Assembly (NCBI GenBank): GCA_013289585.1
Contig: JABCZR010000008.1
Coordinates: 62,001-126,000, forward strand
Reading direction: 5' to 3'
Length of the DNA: 64,000 nucleotides
DNA from: Acidobacteriota bacterium
GTDB lineage: Bacteria; Acidobacteriota; Terriglobia; Acidiferrales; UBA7541
In this document: one piece after another, positions 37,300 through 45,908 of the stretch
Position numbering within the stretch: position 1 is the first letter of the stretch
Layout: each line of letters starts with the position of its first letter
The notes under the pieces: generated by a model
Told to the model about the DNA's origin: nothing
Seen by the model: only the letters and a program-made list of their open reading frames with translations
The model's database searches: none
Translations under genes and position numbers: made by a program

Positions 37300-38283
37300 T
37301 TAGCCACCAATGAAAACCATTGTGCGCGAAGGCGGCTGAAAACCCGGCGTGTTAATGCGATGGCCTTCCTCTTTTTCAGTGACGATGGAGCGGATGAAGG
37401 ACACAACGTCATCGTCGCTGGCGCCTTCACGAAGCAGCGAGCGCAGGTCGTGATCGTCCTTGCTGAAGAGGCAGGTGCGCAGTTTGCCGTCGGCGGTCAA
37501 GCGAATGCGCGAGCAGTGGCCGCAAAAGGGCTGCGTGACTGGAGCGATCAGGCCGATTTCTCCGGGAGCGCCGTCGGCGAAACGATATTTGCGGGCGGTT
37601 TCACTGCGTTCGTGGGGAATCTGCACGAGCGGCCAGCGGGCGTGAATACGCTGGTGGATTTCCGCGGCGGGGACGACGAGGTCGCGCGTCCAATGGCGAT
37701 CGGCGTCTAGCGGCATAAACTCGATGAATCGCATGATGACGCCGCGCTCGCGGGCGAATTCGGCGAAGGATTCGACTTCGTCGTCATTGAGGCCACGGAC
37801 GAGCACGGCGTTTACTTTTGCGGGAGCGAGCCGCGAGCGCTGTGCCGCGTCAATTCCAGCCATGACGTTGGAGAAAGACTTGGTGCGAGTGATACGTTCG
37901 AATCGGCCGGGATCGAGCGAATCCAGGCTGATATTGATGCGGCGAAGTCCGGCGGCCAGGAGCCGTTCGCAGCGTTCAGCCAGCAGGTGGCCGTTGGTGG
38001 TCATCGAAAGGTCTTCGATGCCGAGAGCGTGAAGCCGCGCGATGTAATCCTCGACGCCTTCACGAACCAGCGGCTCACCGCCAGTGATGCGAATTTTGCG
38101 AATGCCGAGGCTCAGAAAAATGCGCGCCAGGCGGTCGAGCTCGGGCCAGGAGAGAATTTCGTCGTGATCTCGATAATTTTCCGGGTCAGCGGAGCGGCAA
38201 TAGACGCAGCGAAAATTGCAGCGGTCGGTGATGGAGATGCGGAGGTCGGTGATCTGGCGGCCGAATTTGTCGTGAAGGGTCAT
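37300..38283 (-). CDS. moaA: GTP 3',8-cyclase MoaA
   Basis: MoaA starts molybdenum-cofactor synthesis by radical-SAM cyclisation of GTP. The 327-residue chain has the SAM cluster motif RCNFRCVYC (C22, C26, C29), the GTP-site C-terminal cluster (CGHCSRIRLTADGKLRTC), ITGGEPLVR, and the C-terminal double Gly needed for activation. No other moa or mog gene is adjacent. The transcript begins near 38532 and passes through a molybdenum-cofactor-type aptamer and a terminator before the ATG, so expression should fall when cofactor is abundant. Confidence 0.96.
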   Translation of the reverse strand: MTLHDKFGRQITDLRISITDRCNFRCVYCRSADPENYRDHDEILSWPELDRLARIFLSLGIRKIRITGGEPLVREGVEDYIARLHALGIEDLSMTTNGHLLAERCERLLAAGLRRINISLDSLDPGRFERITRTKSFSNVMAGIDAAQRSRLAPAKVNAVLVRGLNDDEVESFAEFARERGVIMRFIEFMPLDADRHWTRDLVVPAAEIHQRIHARWPLVQIPHERSETARKYRFADGAPGEIGLIAPVTQPFCGHCSRIRLTADGKLRTCLFSKDDHDLRSLLREGASDDDVVSFIRSIVTEKEEGHRINTPGFQPPSRTMVFIGG

Positions 38284-38335
38284 GGTCTGTCTACTTCTCG
38301 AATGCAGTTGCCGATTTCTCTATTTAGACGCGCCC

Positions 38336-38374
38336 AAAAACAAAACCGCCCGATCCAGTGCTAGGAATCGGGCG
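38336..38374 (-). terminator. Terminator of the moaA riboswitch
   Basis: On the minus strand CGCCCGAT...ATCGGGCG, an 8-bp stem with a 12-base loop, followed by GTTTTGTTTTT. It ends 53 bases before the moaA ATG and lies just downstream of the aptamer. Confidence 0.88.
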
Positions 38375-38404
38375 CTCACCGAAAAAGTGCATATTTTCGG
38401 TGCA

Positions 38405-38532
38405 ATCGCTCCTTTCCAAGCACGGGAGGCTCAGGCGTTTCCGCCCAAACCCTCAGTCCCAGCAAATTTCTTGGGACATCGCCCCAGCAGCCGTGGGCTA
38501 TCTCTCCCGTAGGCCGCAGGGGTCGGAGTTAC
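38405..38532 (-). ncRNA. Molybdenum-cofactor (Moco) riboswitch aptamer
   Basis: The minus-strand leader of moaA contains GCCTCCCGTGCTTGGAAAGG, closely matching the conserved 3' end of the Moco RNA motif (GCCUCCCGU...UGGAAAGG in the E. coli moaA leader as I recall it). Its CTCCCGT (38422-38428 on plus) pairs with ACGGGAG (38504-38510), forming the closing stem. Inside lie a GTCCCA/TGGGAC stem (38456-38477) and a GGCG-GAAA-CGCC tetraloop hairpin (38434-38445). A further hairpin (38377-38402) separates it from the terminator. Exact 5' boundary is uncertain. Confidence 0.85.
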
Positions 38533-38538
38533 CGCCTC

Positions 38539-38567
38539 AGTGTACGCCGGCCCTTTGACTTGTGCAA
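38539..38567 (-). promoter_or_regulatory. Predicted moaA promoter
   Basis: On the minus strand TTGCAC, exactly 17 bases, TACACT. The start of transcription near 38532 falls just upstream of the Moco aptamer. Confidence 0.7.
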
Positions 38568-38632
38568 TTGGGGCAGCGGAAAGCCTCCGGTACGGACGGC
38601 TCAGTGGATTGTGATAGAGTTTTGGCCACGCC

Positions 38633-39811
38633 ATGCGGATCTTCGTTTTGGGGGCCGGAGCGACCGGTTCCCTACTCGCACAATTGCTGGAGCGGCAAGG
38701 ACATACGGTCTGGTGCGGCGACCGGGACCCGGAGCGCGCACGGCGCTTCCTGGGCAAGAGGAGCACCATCGCGGTCACGGAAGTGAACGCGCGGAACCTG
38801 CGCGGGATCGTAAAAGCCGCGAAGGGCTGCCAACTGATCGTCAACGCCTCGGCTTCGCTTTTCAATGAGATTGTGCTGCGCGCGGCACTGCGCTTGAGGG
38901 CGCATTACGTCGATCTCAGCTCGCACCTCACACGCCATCCCTTTCGAGCCGAGCAATTTCGCTACACGAAGAGATTCGTGGGGAAAAATCGCGCGGCGCT
39001 GATTAACACCGGCGCGGCGCCGGGGCTGACCAATTTGCTGGTGAAACGAGCGGCAGAACAGCTCGACGAGGTCGAATCCGTTCACATCCGGATCTACGAG
39101 AGCAGCGAGAGCGACGATCCAATTTCGCAATGGTCTCCGGAAGTCTCTTTCGATGAAGCTGTTTCTCACCCGCGCATCTATCGAGACGGAAAGTTTCACT
39201 TGGGCAAGCGGTTCTCGGAGATCGAGAAGTTTCGCTTCGCCGATCCGATTGGCCCGGCGCGCGTGGTGCTGGCGGCACAGGACGAGGTGGCGACGCTGCC
39301 GCGCTTTATTCCCATGCGAAATCTCGACGTCAAAATCGGCGGTAATGAAATCGACAGGCTGCGGCGCTGGCACAAGCAGGGGAAACTTTCGAGATCGCGC
39401 GGTATGGCGAAGCTGCGATTCCCGGAGACGTCTTCGCCGCGAATGATCGCGAGGTTGATTCGCCAGGGAATCCTGCAAAACGCGCGGTTCGCGGCGGCGG
39501 TGCTGGTGAGCGGCGTCAGGCGCGGGAAGAAAGAGGATCAACACCTGCTGGTCCGCAGCGACTGCACGTTTCCGACGCTCTACCAGATTCGCCAGCAAGG
39601 GCGATATGCGACGCCAGTGGCGTATGCCACCGCGCATATCGCCGCGCTCTTCATCAAGTTTTTTCCGCGGAATGTTTCAGGTGTGCTAGCACCGGAAATG
39701 CTGCCCGCGGAGACGCGGCGCGCCATCCTTGCGGGGATCCGCAAAAAGTTCAAGATTACCCGCAAGACGACTGTACTGAGACATGGTGGCGAAGAAGACG
39801 AAGACGCTTAG
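38633..39811 (+). CDS. Saccharopine-dehydrogenase-like NADP-binding protein
   Basis: A 392-residue oxidoreductase: N-terminal Rossmann motif FVLGAGATGSLLAQLLERQGHTVWCGDRDPERAR, then CQLIVNASASLFNEIVLRAAL, YVDLSSH and INTGAAPGLTNLLVKRAAEQLDEVESVHI, the pattern of the saccharopine dehydrogenase/carboxynorspermidine reductase superfamily. No lysine-pathway gene is adjacent, so the substrate is unknown. It is transcribed divergently from moaA. A 13-base imperfect inverted repeat overlaps its stop codon. Confidence 0.88.
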   Translation: MRIFVLGAGATGSLLAQLLERQGHTVWCGDRDPERARRFLGKRSTIAVTEVNARNLRGIVKAAKGCQLIVNASASLFNEIVLRAALRLRAHYVDLSSHLTRHPFRAEQFRYTKRFVGKNRAALINTGAAPGLTNLLVKRAAEQLDEVESVHIRIYESSESDDPISQWSPEVSFDEAVSHPRIYRDGKFHLGKRFSEIEKFRFADPIGPARVVLAAQDEVATLPRFIPMRNLDVKIGGNEIDRLRRWHKQGKLSRSRGMAKLRFPETSSPRMIARLIRQGILQNARFAAAVLVSGVRRGKKEDQHLLVRSDCTFPTLYQIRQQGRYATPVAYATAHIAALFIKFFPRNVSGVLAPEMLPAETRRAILAGIRKKFKITRKTTVLRHGGEEDEDA

Positions 39812-39844
39812 GCAGCCGCGCTAGAAGGAAATAGCGCAGCTGCC
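39811..39844. terminator. Hairpin between convergent genes
   Basis: GGCAGCCGCGCTA and TAGCGCAGCTGCC pair with one mismatch around 8 bases. It lies between the convergent saccharopine-dehydrogenase-like and DUF1326 genes and could end both transcripts, though no T-run follows on either strand. Confidence 0.5.
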
Positions 39845-39865
39845 TGATTCTGCGAGGTCCGAGGA

Positions 39866-40600
39866 CTAGTCTGCGGACGCAGACTTTGCTTTTCCTGAAA
39901 AGTGGATGGTGATCAGGAACCCGTTCGTCCCATCGTAGGAAAACTTGTGGCCGTCCCCTTCGAAGGCTTCGTGCTTGCTCTTCCACATGCGGAAGCCGTC
40001 GTTGGACTGCGCGCCCCAGTATTTCAAGTTGTTTATAACAACTTCATGACTAGGATTACCGCCCTCGACGCGTTCCAGAAGAACTTCACCCTTGCCGCTG
40101 TTCATCTTCGCGTGAGCTACGCCAGTTTTGGTGTCGACATTCCATGAGAATGCGGCGGTATCCACTCCCTTTTTCTGCCAGGGAATCGGATAGAGCTGGC
40201 CGAGGATGTCCGCCAGTGCGACCTGTTGTTCCTTGGTGACGCTAGGATCGAAATTCACGACCAGCCAGGAGTCCTTGCCCGTGCTCCAGTCGCTCCCCAG
40301 ATCGGTGGCGATCCAGACCTTGGCGCCATCCAGTTTTGTGTCCTTGTAATGGCCCTTATCAACGTGGAGAACGAGGTTGGCGCGGCAGAAATGCTCATCC
40401 ATATGATGTTCACCCATGTGGTTCGTGGAGTGGGTGTTGAAGTAGCAGGGACAGAACATGTCGCAACTGCAAGCTTCGATGTAGCTGGCTGTCATGTCAA
40501 AGTCGGAATTTGAAGCAGGCTCCTGGGCGGAAGAAGTGAAGTAGACGAGGCTAGAAGCAAGCGCAAGCACTGGAAAAACCATTAAACGAGGTATACGCAT
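39866..40600 (-). CDS. Exported DUF1326 protein
   Basis: A 244-residue protein with a signal peptide (LMVFPVLALASSLVYFTSSA). The DUF1326 signature is the Cys cluster YIEACSCDMFCPCYF, followed by a His-rich stretch (HSTNHMGEHHMDEHFCRANLVLHVDKGHYKDTKLDG), which suggests metal or redox binding. GGAGGG lies 6 bases before ATG 40600; the frame upstream to 40639 is unconserved. Function unknown. Confidence 0.9.
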   Translation of the reverse strand: MRIPRLMVFPVLALASSLVYFTSSAQEPASNSDFDMTASYIEACSCDMFCPCYFNTHSTNHMGEHHMDEHFCRANLVLHVDKGHYKDTKLDGAKVWIATDLGSDWSTGKDSWLVVNFDPSVTKEQQVALADILGQLYPIPWQKKGVDTAAFSWNVDTKTGVAHAKMNSGKGEVLLERVEGGNPSHEVVINNLKYWGAQSNDGFRMWKSKHEAFEGDGHKFSYDGTNGFLITIHFSGKAKSASAD

Positions 40601-40690
40601 CTTTTTCCCTCCAAACCAATCATATGAGGCAGGACCCAACCGGGATTAGGGCGAGTCTACGCTCGAAATTTGGCGGATTCAAATATTTTT

Positions 40691-40712
40691 CACAGTCGCT
40701 CAAGCGACTGTG
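40691..40712. terminator. Perfect hairpin after the methyltransferase gene
   Basis: CACAGTCGCT-CA-AGCGACTGTG, a 10-bp perfect stem 42 bases past the methyltransferase stop and upstream of the DUF1326 gene. No T-run follows on the minus strand, so termination is plausible but not certain. Confidence 0.5.
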
Positions 40713-40753
40713 AGGAGGTTGAAGAGTTTCAGGCCGCGTTCCAGTGATGAGAC

Positions 40754-41830
40754 TCAGGGCCGCGCTTCAAAGATCAGGTTGAATGGGGTTTGCGTGGCAC
40801 GGCGGAAATGCGAAAAGCCTCCCGAGGTTACCACTTCGCGCAGCCGTTTTTCCCCGGCCTGCGCTCCGAGCGCGAGCCCTACTTCTTGTGAAAGCGAGGC
40901 AGGCGTGCAGAGCAAAGTGGATGCCCCGTAGAAGGCGCGACCGATGGGATTGAGATTGTCTTCCAGCTTGTCGCCCGCAAAAGGTTCTACGATCATCCAG
41001 GTGCCGTCTTTTTTCAGCGTGCTGCGCACGTGCGCCGAAGCGCCGGCGGGATCGCCCATGTCGTGCAAGCAATCGAAAAACGTCACGAAGTCGTAGTCTT
41101 TGCCGGGATAGTCCTTGGCCTTGGCAACCTCGAAGCGAATGCGATCGGCCACTCCAGCGTCTTTCGCGCGCTGCTTCGCGGTTTCAATGGACTTGTCGTG
41201 GTAATCAAATCCCACAAATTCGGACTTGGGATAAGACTTCGCCATCAGCACGGTCGATGCACCAAGGCCGCAACCCACGTCCGCGACTCGCGCACCATTT
41301 TTCAGTTTGGCATCCACACCCTCGAGCGCGGGAATCCATGCCGTGACGAGGTTGGCGGCATAGCCGGGACGGAAGAATCGTTCCGTGCCCACGAAAAGCT
41401 CATGATGGTGCTCGTGCCAGCCCATTCCCTGGCCGGTCTTGAATCGTTCGCTGAGTTGCTCTTCGGCCTTTGTTGCTGCAAGGGCGGCCTGAAAAGCGCC
41501 GGGCATGAATGCCGGACTGTTTTCATCGGCCATGGCAAATGCCTGCTCTTCGCTGAGGTGGAACTTGCCGTTTGCCGGAGTGTACGTCACGTAGCCGCCT
41601 GCGGCTTGCGCGCTCAGCCATTCCCGCACGTAGCGTTCTGACGTGCCTGTGCGTTTGGCGAGTTCCGCAGGCGTTTGCGGCCCGCCGGAAGCGAGCGCTT
41701 TGTACAATCCGAGCTTGTCGCCGATGCGGACTAAGGCCGCATTGAACACCGCGCCGAAGTCGTTGATAGCCTTGCCCAGAAACTCGTGCAGCTTGTCCGG
41801 ATTGATCGCCATGGGTGTGGCCTCCGTCAT
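40754..41830 (-). CDS. Winged-helix SAM-dependent methyltransferase
   Basis: A 358-residue two-domain enzyme. An N-terminal winged helix (IGDKLGLYKALASGGPQTPAELAKRTGTSERYVREWLSAQAAGGYV) of the type that dimerises O-methyltransferases is followed by the Rossmann domain with motif I GARVADVGCGLGASTVLMAK, a FDYHDKSIETAKQRAKDAG segment and FFDCLHDMGDPAGA. Rv2258c-like enzymes share this arrangement. Substrate unknown. Confidence 0.9.
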   Translation of the reverse strand: MTEATPMAINPDKLHEFLGKAINDFGAVFNAALVRIGDKLGLYKALASGGPQTPAELAKRTGTSERYVREWLSAQAAGGYVTYTPANGKFHLSEEQAFAMADENSPAFMPGAFQAALAATKAEEQLSERFKTGQGMGWHEHHHELFVGTERFFRPGYAANLVTAWIPALEGVDAKLKNGARVADVGCGLGASTVLMAKSYPKSEFVGFDYHDKSIETAKQRAKDAGVADRIRFEVAKAKDYPGKDYDFVTFFDCLHDMGDPAGASAHVRSTLKKDGTWMIVEPFAGDKLEDNLNPIGRAFYGASTLLCTPASLSQEVGLALGAQAGEKRLREVVTSGGFSHFRRATQTPFNLIFEARP

Positions 41831-41897
41831 GAGGAGTCAAAACTCTACAAGTAAACGGATTGTAGGCCCGCCAATCGACAGCGGCAAGAAGAGAGTT

Positions 41898-42098
41898 TCA
41901 ACAGCAGCGGTTGGGCCGTGAATAGCGGCGGTTGAGTTGCTCCACGTAGAACTCCTTGGGTGTAAGAGCGCGGCAAGCGTTGCTTCGTGTCGCCGGCGAC
42001 CGAAGGTAGCGTTCGTAAGCGGCATCGCCACACCATTCGCGGAGGCCGCGCCAGAAGCGACGAAGCAGGCGCGCGGCGGTTTTGGTCGCGTGGCGCAT
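41898..42098 (-). CDS. YbdD/YjiX-type small partner of CstA
   Basis: A 66-residue protein (MRHATKTAARLLRRFWRGL, then YERYLRSPATRSNACRALTPKEFYVEQLNRRYSR and a final NRCC). The tyrosine-led core and Cys-Cys end match YbdD/YjiX (DUF466). In E. coli these small proteins are needed with CstA or BtsT for pyruvate uptake. Its ATG overlaps the cstA stop by one base (TGATG), so the two are translationally coupled, supporting a functional pair. Confidence 0.9.
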   Translation of the reverse strand: MRHATKTAARLLRRFWRGLREWCGDAAYERYLRSPATRSNACRALTPKEFYVEQLNRRYSRPNRCC

Positions 42099-44185
42099 CA
42101 GTCGTCTCCGTGGGCAGCGCCGGAGTAGTCCGCGGCCCACCGTGTGGCAACATAAGGCGATTCGTGCAGCACAGTTTCTTTGCGGCGGCTGAGAATCGCG
42201 TACCACTGCACGAGGGCTTCGAGGATCAAAACAAGGATCATGCAAGCAAGAACCCCAGTCACGGCGGCGTCGAGGCGCTGGTTGAAAATGAGGCGCTGCG
42301 TTTCGGCAATTTTTGCCGCGGGAATTGCTCCGGCAGCAACCTGCGCGGCGAGCGCATTGGCTTTCGAGAGGAAACCGAGGTTGGGATTCGAATCGAAGAT
42401 TTTCTGGTAACTCGCGGTCATAGTGACGAGAACAAGCCAGGCCATCGGCAACAACGTCATCCAGATCAACCGCACCCGTCCCATTTTAAGCAGGATGGTG
42501 GTGGCCACGACGAGCGCGACCGCCGCGAGCAACTGGTTCGAAATGCCGAAGAGCGGCCAGAGCGAATTGATTCCGCCGAGCGGATCGACCACGCCTTGAT
42601 ACAGGAAATAGCCCCACAGACCAACAATGATCGCGCTGGAAAGCAGAATCCCCGGCATCCATCCCGAACGGCCAAAGGGTTTCCAGACACGGCCGCCAAG
42701 TTCCTGAATCATGAATCGCCCGACGCGCGTGCCTGCGTCCAGAACGGTAAGAATAAAGAGCGCTTCGAACATGATTGCGAAGTGGTACCAGATGCTGAGG
42801 AGCCGCTCGCCTCCGATGGTGCTCGAGAAAATTTGCGCCATGCCGACCGCGAGCGATGGCGCGCCGCCGGCGCGATTCCAGAGCGTGATCTCGCCGACTT
42901 TGTGAGCGAGGTCCGTCATGGTTTGCGCTTGCAGCGTAAAGCCCCAGCCGCTGATGGTGGCGGCAGCCGCGTCCCCGGTTCCGCCGACGATGCCGGAAGG
43001 ACTGTTGATCGCGAAATAGACGCCAGGCGGCATTGCGCAGGCCGCGACCATGGCCATCACTCCGACAAACGATTCAAGAAGCATCGCTCCGTAGCCGATG
43101 AATCGCGCGTGGCTTTCGCGGAGAATCATTTTCGGCGTCGTGCCGGAAGATATCAGCGAATGAAATCCGCTGATAGCGCCGCAAGCGATGGTGATAAAGC
43201 AGAACGGGAAAACTTTGCCTGCGAAGACCGGGCCGGAACCGTCGATAAACCGTGTCAGCGGCGGCATTAGAACCTGCGGGCGCACGATGAGAATGCCAGC
43301 GGCAAGTGAAAAAATCGCGCCGGCCTTGATGAAGGCGCTGAGGTAGTCGCGCGGCGCCAGCAGCAGCCAAACGGGCAGCGCGGAAGCGGCGAAACCGTAA
43401 ACCATGATGGCGACCGCGAGGGCGACACCACCAAGAGTAAAAACTTGCGCCCAGGAGGGTGACTCAGCAACCCAGCGGCCAGCGACAACCGCGAAAAGCA
43501 CCAGCGACACGCCGATGAGCGAGGCTTCGAGAACGCGGCCGGGGCGGAAGTAACGCAGGTAAACGCCCAGCAACATGGCAATCGGTACGGTCATCGCCAG
43601 AGTAAAGGTGGCCCAGGGAGAGGACTTAAGCGCATTGACAACAACGAGAGCTACCACCGCCAGAAGAATGATGAGGATTGCCAGAACGGCAAGTTGCGCG
43701 ATGAAGCCGCCGCGCCGGCTGACTTCTTCTCGCGCCATTTCGCCGAGCGATTTGCCGTTGCGGCGAATCGAACAAAAAAGAATGACAAAGTCCTGCACGC
43801 AGCCGGCAAACGCGGCGCCTGCGATAAGCCATAACGTGCCCGGCAAATAACCGAATTGCGCGGCCAGCGTGGGGCCGACAAGCGGACCAGGGCCGGCGAT
43901 GGCGGCAAAGTGGTGGCCGAAAAGCACCCATTTGTTGGTGGGCACAAAGTCACGGCCGTCATCGTGGCATTCGGCGGGTGTGGCGCGATTGTCGTCTAAT
44001 GCAAGGAGCTTTGCCGCGAGGAATGCGGAATAGAACCGGTAGGCTACCAGATAGCTGCAAACCGCGGCCACAACGAACCACGTCGCATTAAGCGGCTCAC
44101 CGCGATCGAGAGCGATCTTGCCAAGCGCAGCCGCACCAAGCAGCGCGACTCCAAGCCAGACGATAATCGCGAGGACCCGCTTCAT
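42098..44185 (-). CDS. cstA: Carbon starvation protein CstA-type transporter
   Basis: A 695-residue membrane protein with about 16-18 hydrophobic helices. Characteristic parts are RFYSAFLAAKLLALDDNRATPAECHDDGRDFVPTNKWVLFGHHFAAIAGPGPLVGPTLAAQFGYLPG, VQDFVILFCSIRRNGKSLGEM and HSLISSGTTPKMILRESHARFIGYGAML. CstA relatives import pyruvate or peptides under carbon limitation. The start overlaps the S10 peptidase stop by 4 bases and the stop overlaps the YbdD start, forming a coupled three-gene operon. Confidence 0.95.
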   Translation of the reverse strand: MKRVLAIIVWLGVALLGAAALGKIALDRGEPLNATWFVVAAVCSYLVAYRFYSAFLAAKLLALDDNRATPAECHDDGRDFVPTNKWVLFGHHFAAIAGPGPLVGPTLAAQFGYLPGTLWLIAGAAFAGCVQDFVILFCSIRRNGKSLGEMAREEVSRRGGFIAQLAVLAILIILLAVVALVVVNALKSSPWATFTLAMTVPIAMLLGVYLRYFRPGRVLEASLIGVSLVLFAVVAGRWVAESPSWAQVFTLGGVALAVAIMVYGFAASALPVWLLLAPRDYLSAFIKAGAIFSLAAGILIVRPQVLMPPLTRFIDGSGPVFAGKVFPFCFITIACGAISGFHSLISSGTTPKMILRESHARFIGYGAMLLESFVGVMAMVAACAMPPGVYFAINSPSGIVGGTGDAAAATISGWGFTLQAQTMTDLAHKVGEITLWNRAGGAPSLAVGMAQIFSSTIGGERLLSIWYHFAIMFEALFILTVLDAGTRVGRFMIQELGGRVWKPFGRSGWMPGILLSSAIIVGLWGYFLYQGVVDPLGGINSLWPLFGISNQLLAAVALVVATTILLKMGRVRLIWMTLLPMAWLVLVTMTASYQKIFDSNPNLGFLSKANALAAQVAAGAIPAAKIAETQRLIFNQRLDAAVTGVLACMILVLILEALVQWYAILSRRKETVLHESPYVATRWAADYSGAAHGDD

Positions 44186-45741
44186 TTTGCCGGGCCCGTG
44201 GCCGCGCTGGACTTGATGAATTGCGCGATGTCCGCTTTGAGCTTGGTGAGCGACGCGGGATGCACGTACATCATATGGCCGGCTTCGTAGTACGCGCCGC
44301 TGAGATGGCCTCGCAGCGTCGGGTCAAGGCCGAGATGATCGAAGGTGTAGTCGGCGGCAAAAAACGGCGTAGCCAAATCGTAGTAACCTTTGGCGACAAA
44401 AACGTGCAGGAAGGGATTTTGCGTCATGGCGCTGCGCAACGTCTCCGCGACGTTGACGTAGCGGTTTTCATATGGCGCGTAGTTCCACGGCCGCACGCGG
44501 CCGGTGAGCACTTCGTAGGGCAAATCGCTGTCAAATTTCAATTCATTGCGAACGTAATCGTTCAGCATTCCGGAATATGGACCGATGATGGCGGCGATGC
44601 TGGGATCAAACTCCGGATGTTCACCGGCAGCATCGCGATCGATTCCCAGGAATCGCGCATCGATGCGGCCGGTGGTGCGGCGCTCGTTGCGCAAAAGCTG
44701 TTTCGTAAAGCGCTGAATCTCGATGCGCTGGTTGGTGAGCTCGATGTATTCCGGCGAAAGTCCTGTTAGACGCGCCAGCTTCTGCGTGATCTCGGTATGT
44801 TTCACCGCGGGGAACGCGTCACCGGCCATCAGCGCATCCGCGTACTCTCCCACCGCGAACCTGCGCGATTCTTCGACGGCTTTCTGCAGATCACCCTGCA
44901 AATCCGGCGGAAGTTTTTTGTGATACCAGGCGATCGCCGTGTACGTGGGCAAATAAAGGATGTACGGCAAGTCGTTGCCGGTATCGAATTCCGCCGTTTC
45001 GAAATTCAGAATGGCGGAAATCAGAATGATGCCGTTGAGATACATGCCATAGCGCTGCTGCAGATAACCGGAAAGGCCTGCGGCGCGCGTGGTGCCGTAG
45101 CTTTCGCCGGCAAGAAACTTCGGCGAGGACCAGCGCTTGTTGCGCGTGGCATAGAGCCGGATGAAATCCGCCACAGACTCGACATCTTCCGTGACACCGT
45201 GAAATTGCTTCGGCGCCTCGCCCGGAACGGCGCGGCTGTAGCCGGTGGAAACCGGATCGATGAAGACGAGGTCGGTGATATCCAGAAGCGAAGCGTCGTT
45301 GTCCACCAGCTTGTACGGAGGCGGAAGGAGCGCACCCGCATCACCCATCTGCACGCGGCGCGGGCCAAACGCGCCAAGATGCAGCCAAACGGACGCAGAG
45401 CCGGGGCCGCCATTGAAACTGAAGGTGATGGGGCGCTGGCCTGCGTCGCTGACATCGTCCTTTGTATAAGCGACATAAAAAATGCTGGCCTTGGGTGTCC
45501 CGTCTTCGAGCTTCAAAAGAATCGTGCCCGCGGTCGCGGTGTATTTGATCTCCTGTCCGCCAAGTTTGATGGAATGCTTGGATTGGACGATTTTTTCTTC
45601 GGGAACGGCCGGCTTCTTTTCTTCTTTCGGTTTTTCTGCCGCCTTTTCCGGCGAAGGCGTTGGCTGCTGTTGGGCAAAGCAGAGATTCGCTCCAAATAGC
45701 AGCAGCACGAGGAAACTCACAAGTCGAAGCGAACACCTCAT
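44182..45741 (-). CDS. Exported S10 serine carboxypeptidase
   Basis: A 519-residue secreted peptidase. The signal peptide is LRLVSFLVLLLFGANLCFA, followed by a Lys/Pro/Glu-rich linker. The alpha/beta-hydrolase core has FSFNGGPGSASVWLHLGAFGPRRV, IDPVSTGYSRA and the nucleophile motif AGESYGT (Ser214); the catalytic Asp region is YYDLATPFFAADYTFDHLGL and the His region is YYEAGHMMYVH. AAAGGAG precedes ATG 45741; the frame runs upstream to 45930 without conserved sequence. Coupled to cstA, so peptide breakdown may feed that transporter. Confidence 0.93.
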   Translation of the reverse strand: MRCSLRLVSFLVLLLFGANLCFAQQQPTPSPEKAAEKPKEEKKPAVPEEKIVQSKHSIKLGGQEIKYTATAGTILLKLEDGTPKASIFYVAYTKDDVSDAGQRPITFSFNGGPGSASVWLHLGAFGPRRVQMGDAGALLPPPYKLVDNDASLLDITDLVFIDPVSTGYSRAVPGEAPKQFHGVTEDVESVADFIRLYATRNKRWSSPKFLAGESYGTTRAAGLSGYLQQRYGMYLNGIILISAILNFETAEFDTGNDLPYILYLPTYTAIAWYHKKLPPDLQGDLQKAVEESRRFAVGEYADALMAGDAFPAVKHTEITQKLARLTGLSPEYIELTNQRIEIQRFTKQLLRNERRTTGRIDARFLGIDRDAAGEHPEFDPSIAAIIGPYSGMLNDYVRNELKFDSDLPYEVLTGRVRPWNYAPYENRYVNVAETLRSAMTQNPFLHVFVAKGYYDLATPFFAADYTFDHLGLDPTLRGHLSGAYYEAGHMMYVHPASLTKLKADIAQFIKSSAATGPAK

Positions 45742-45908
45742 AGGCGACAGGCTCCTTTGTAGGCAAACATGAATCACAATTTTGCGACGTGCGGCATCGT
45801 ATGCGAGAGTGTGCGCAGCGTCAATCGCTTCCAATTGCCCGCGCAAGACGGTTTCCCCAGCAATTCCTGTTGCGCCGCAGGAAATCACGGTTAGAATGCC
45901 GACCACAA

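Noticed and set aside
40691-40712. Member of the GTAG palindrome families
   Set aside because: The stem is perfect but lacks a GTAG head, and no second copy is present; treated as a transcript-end hairpin.
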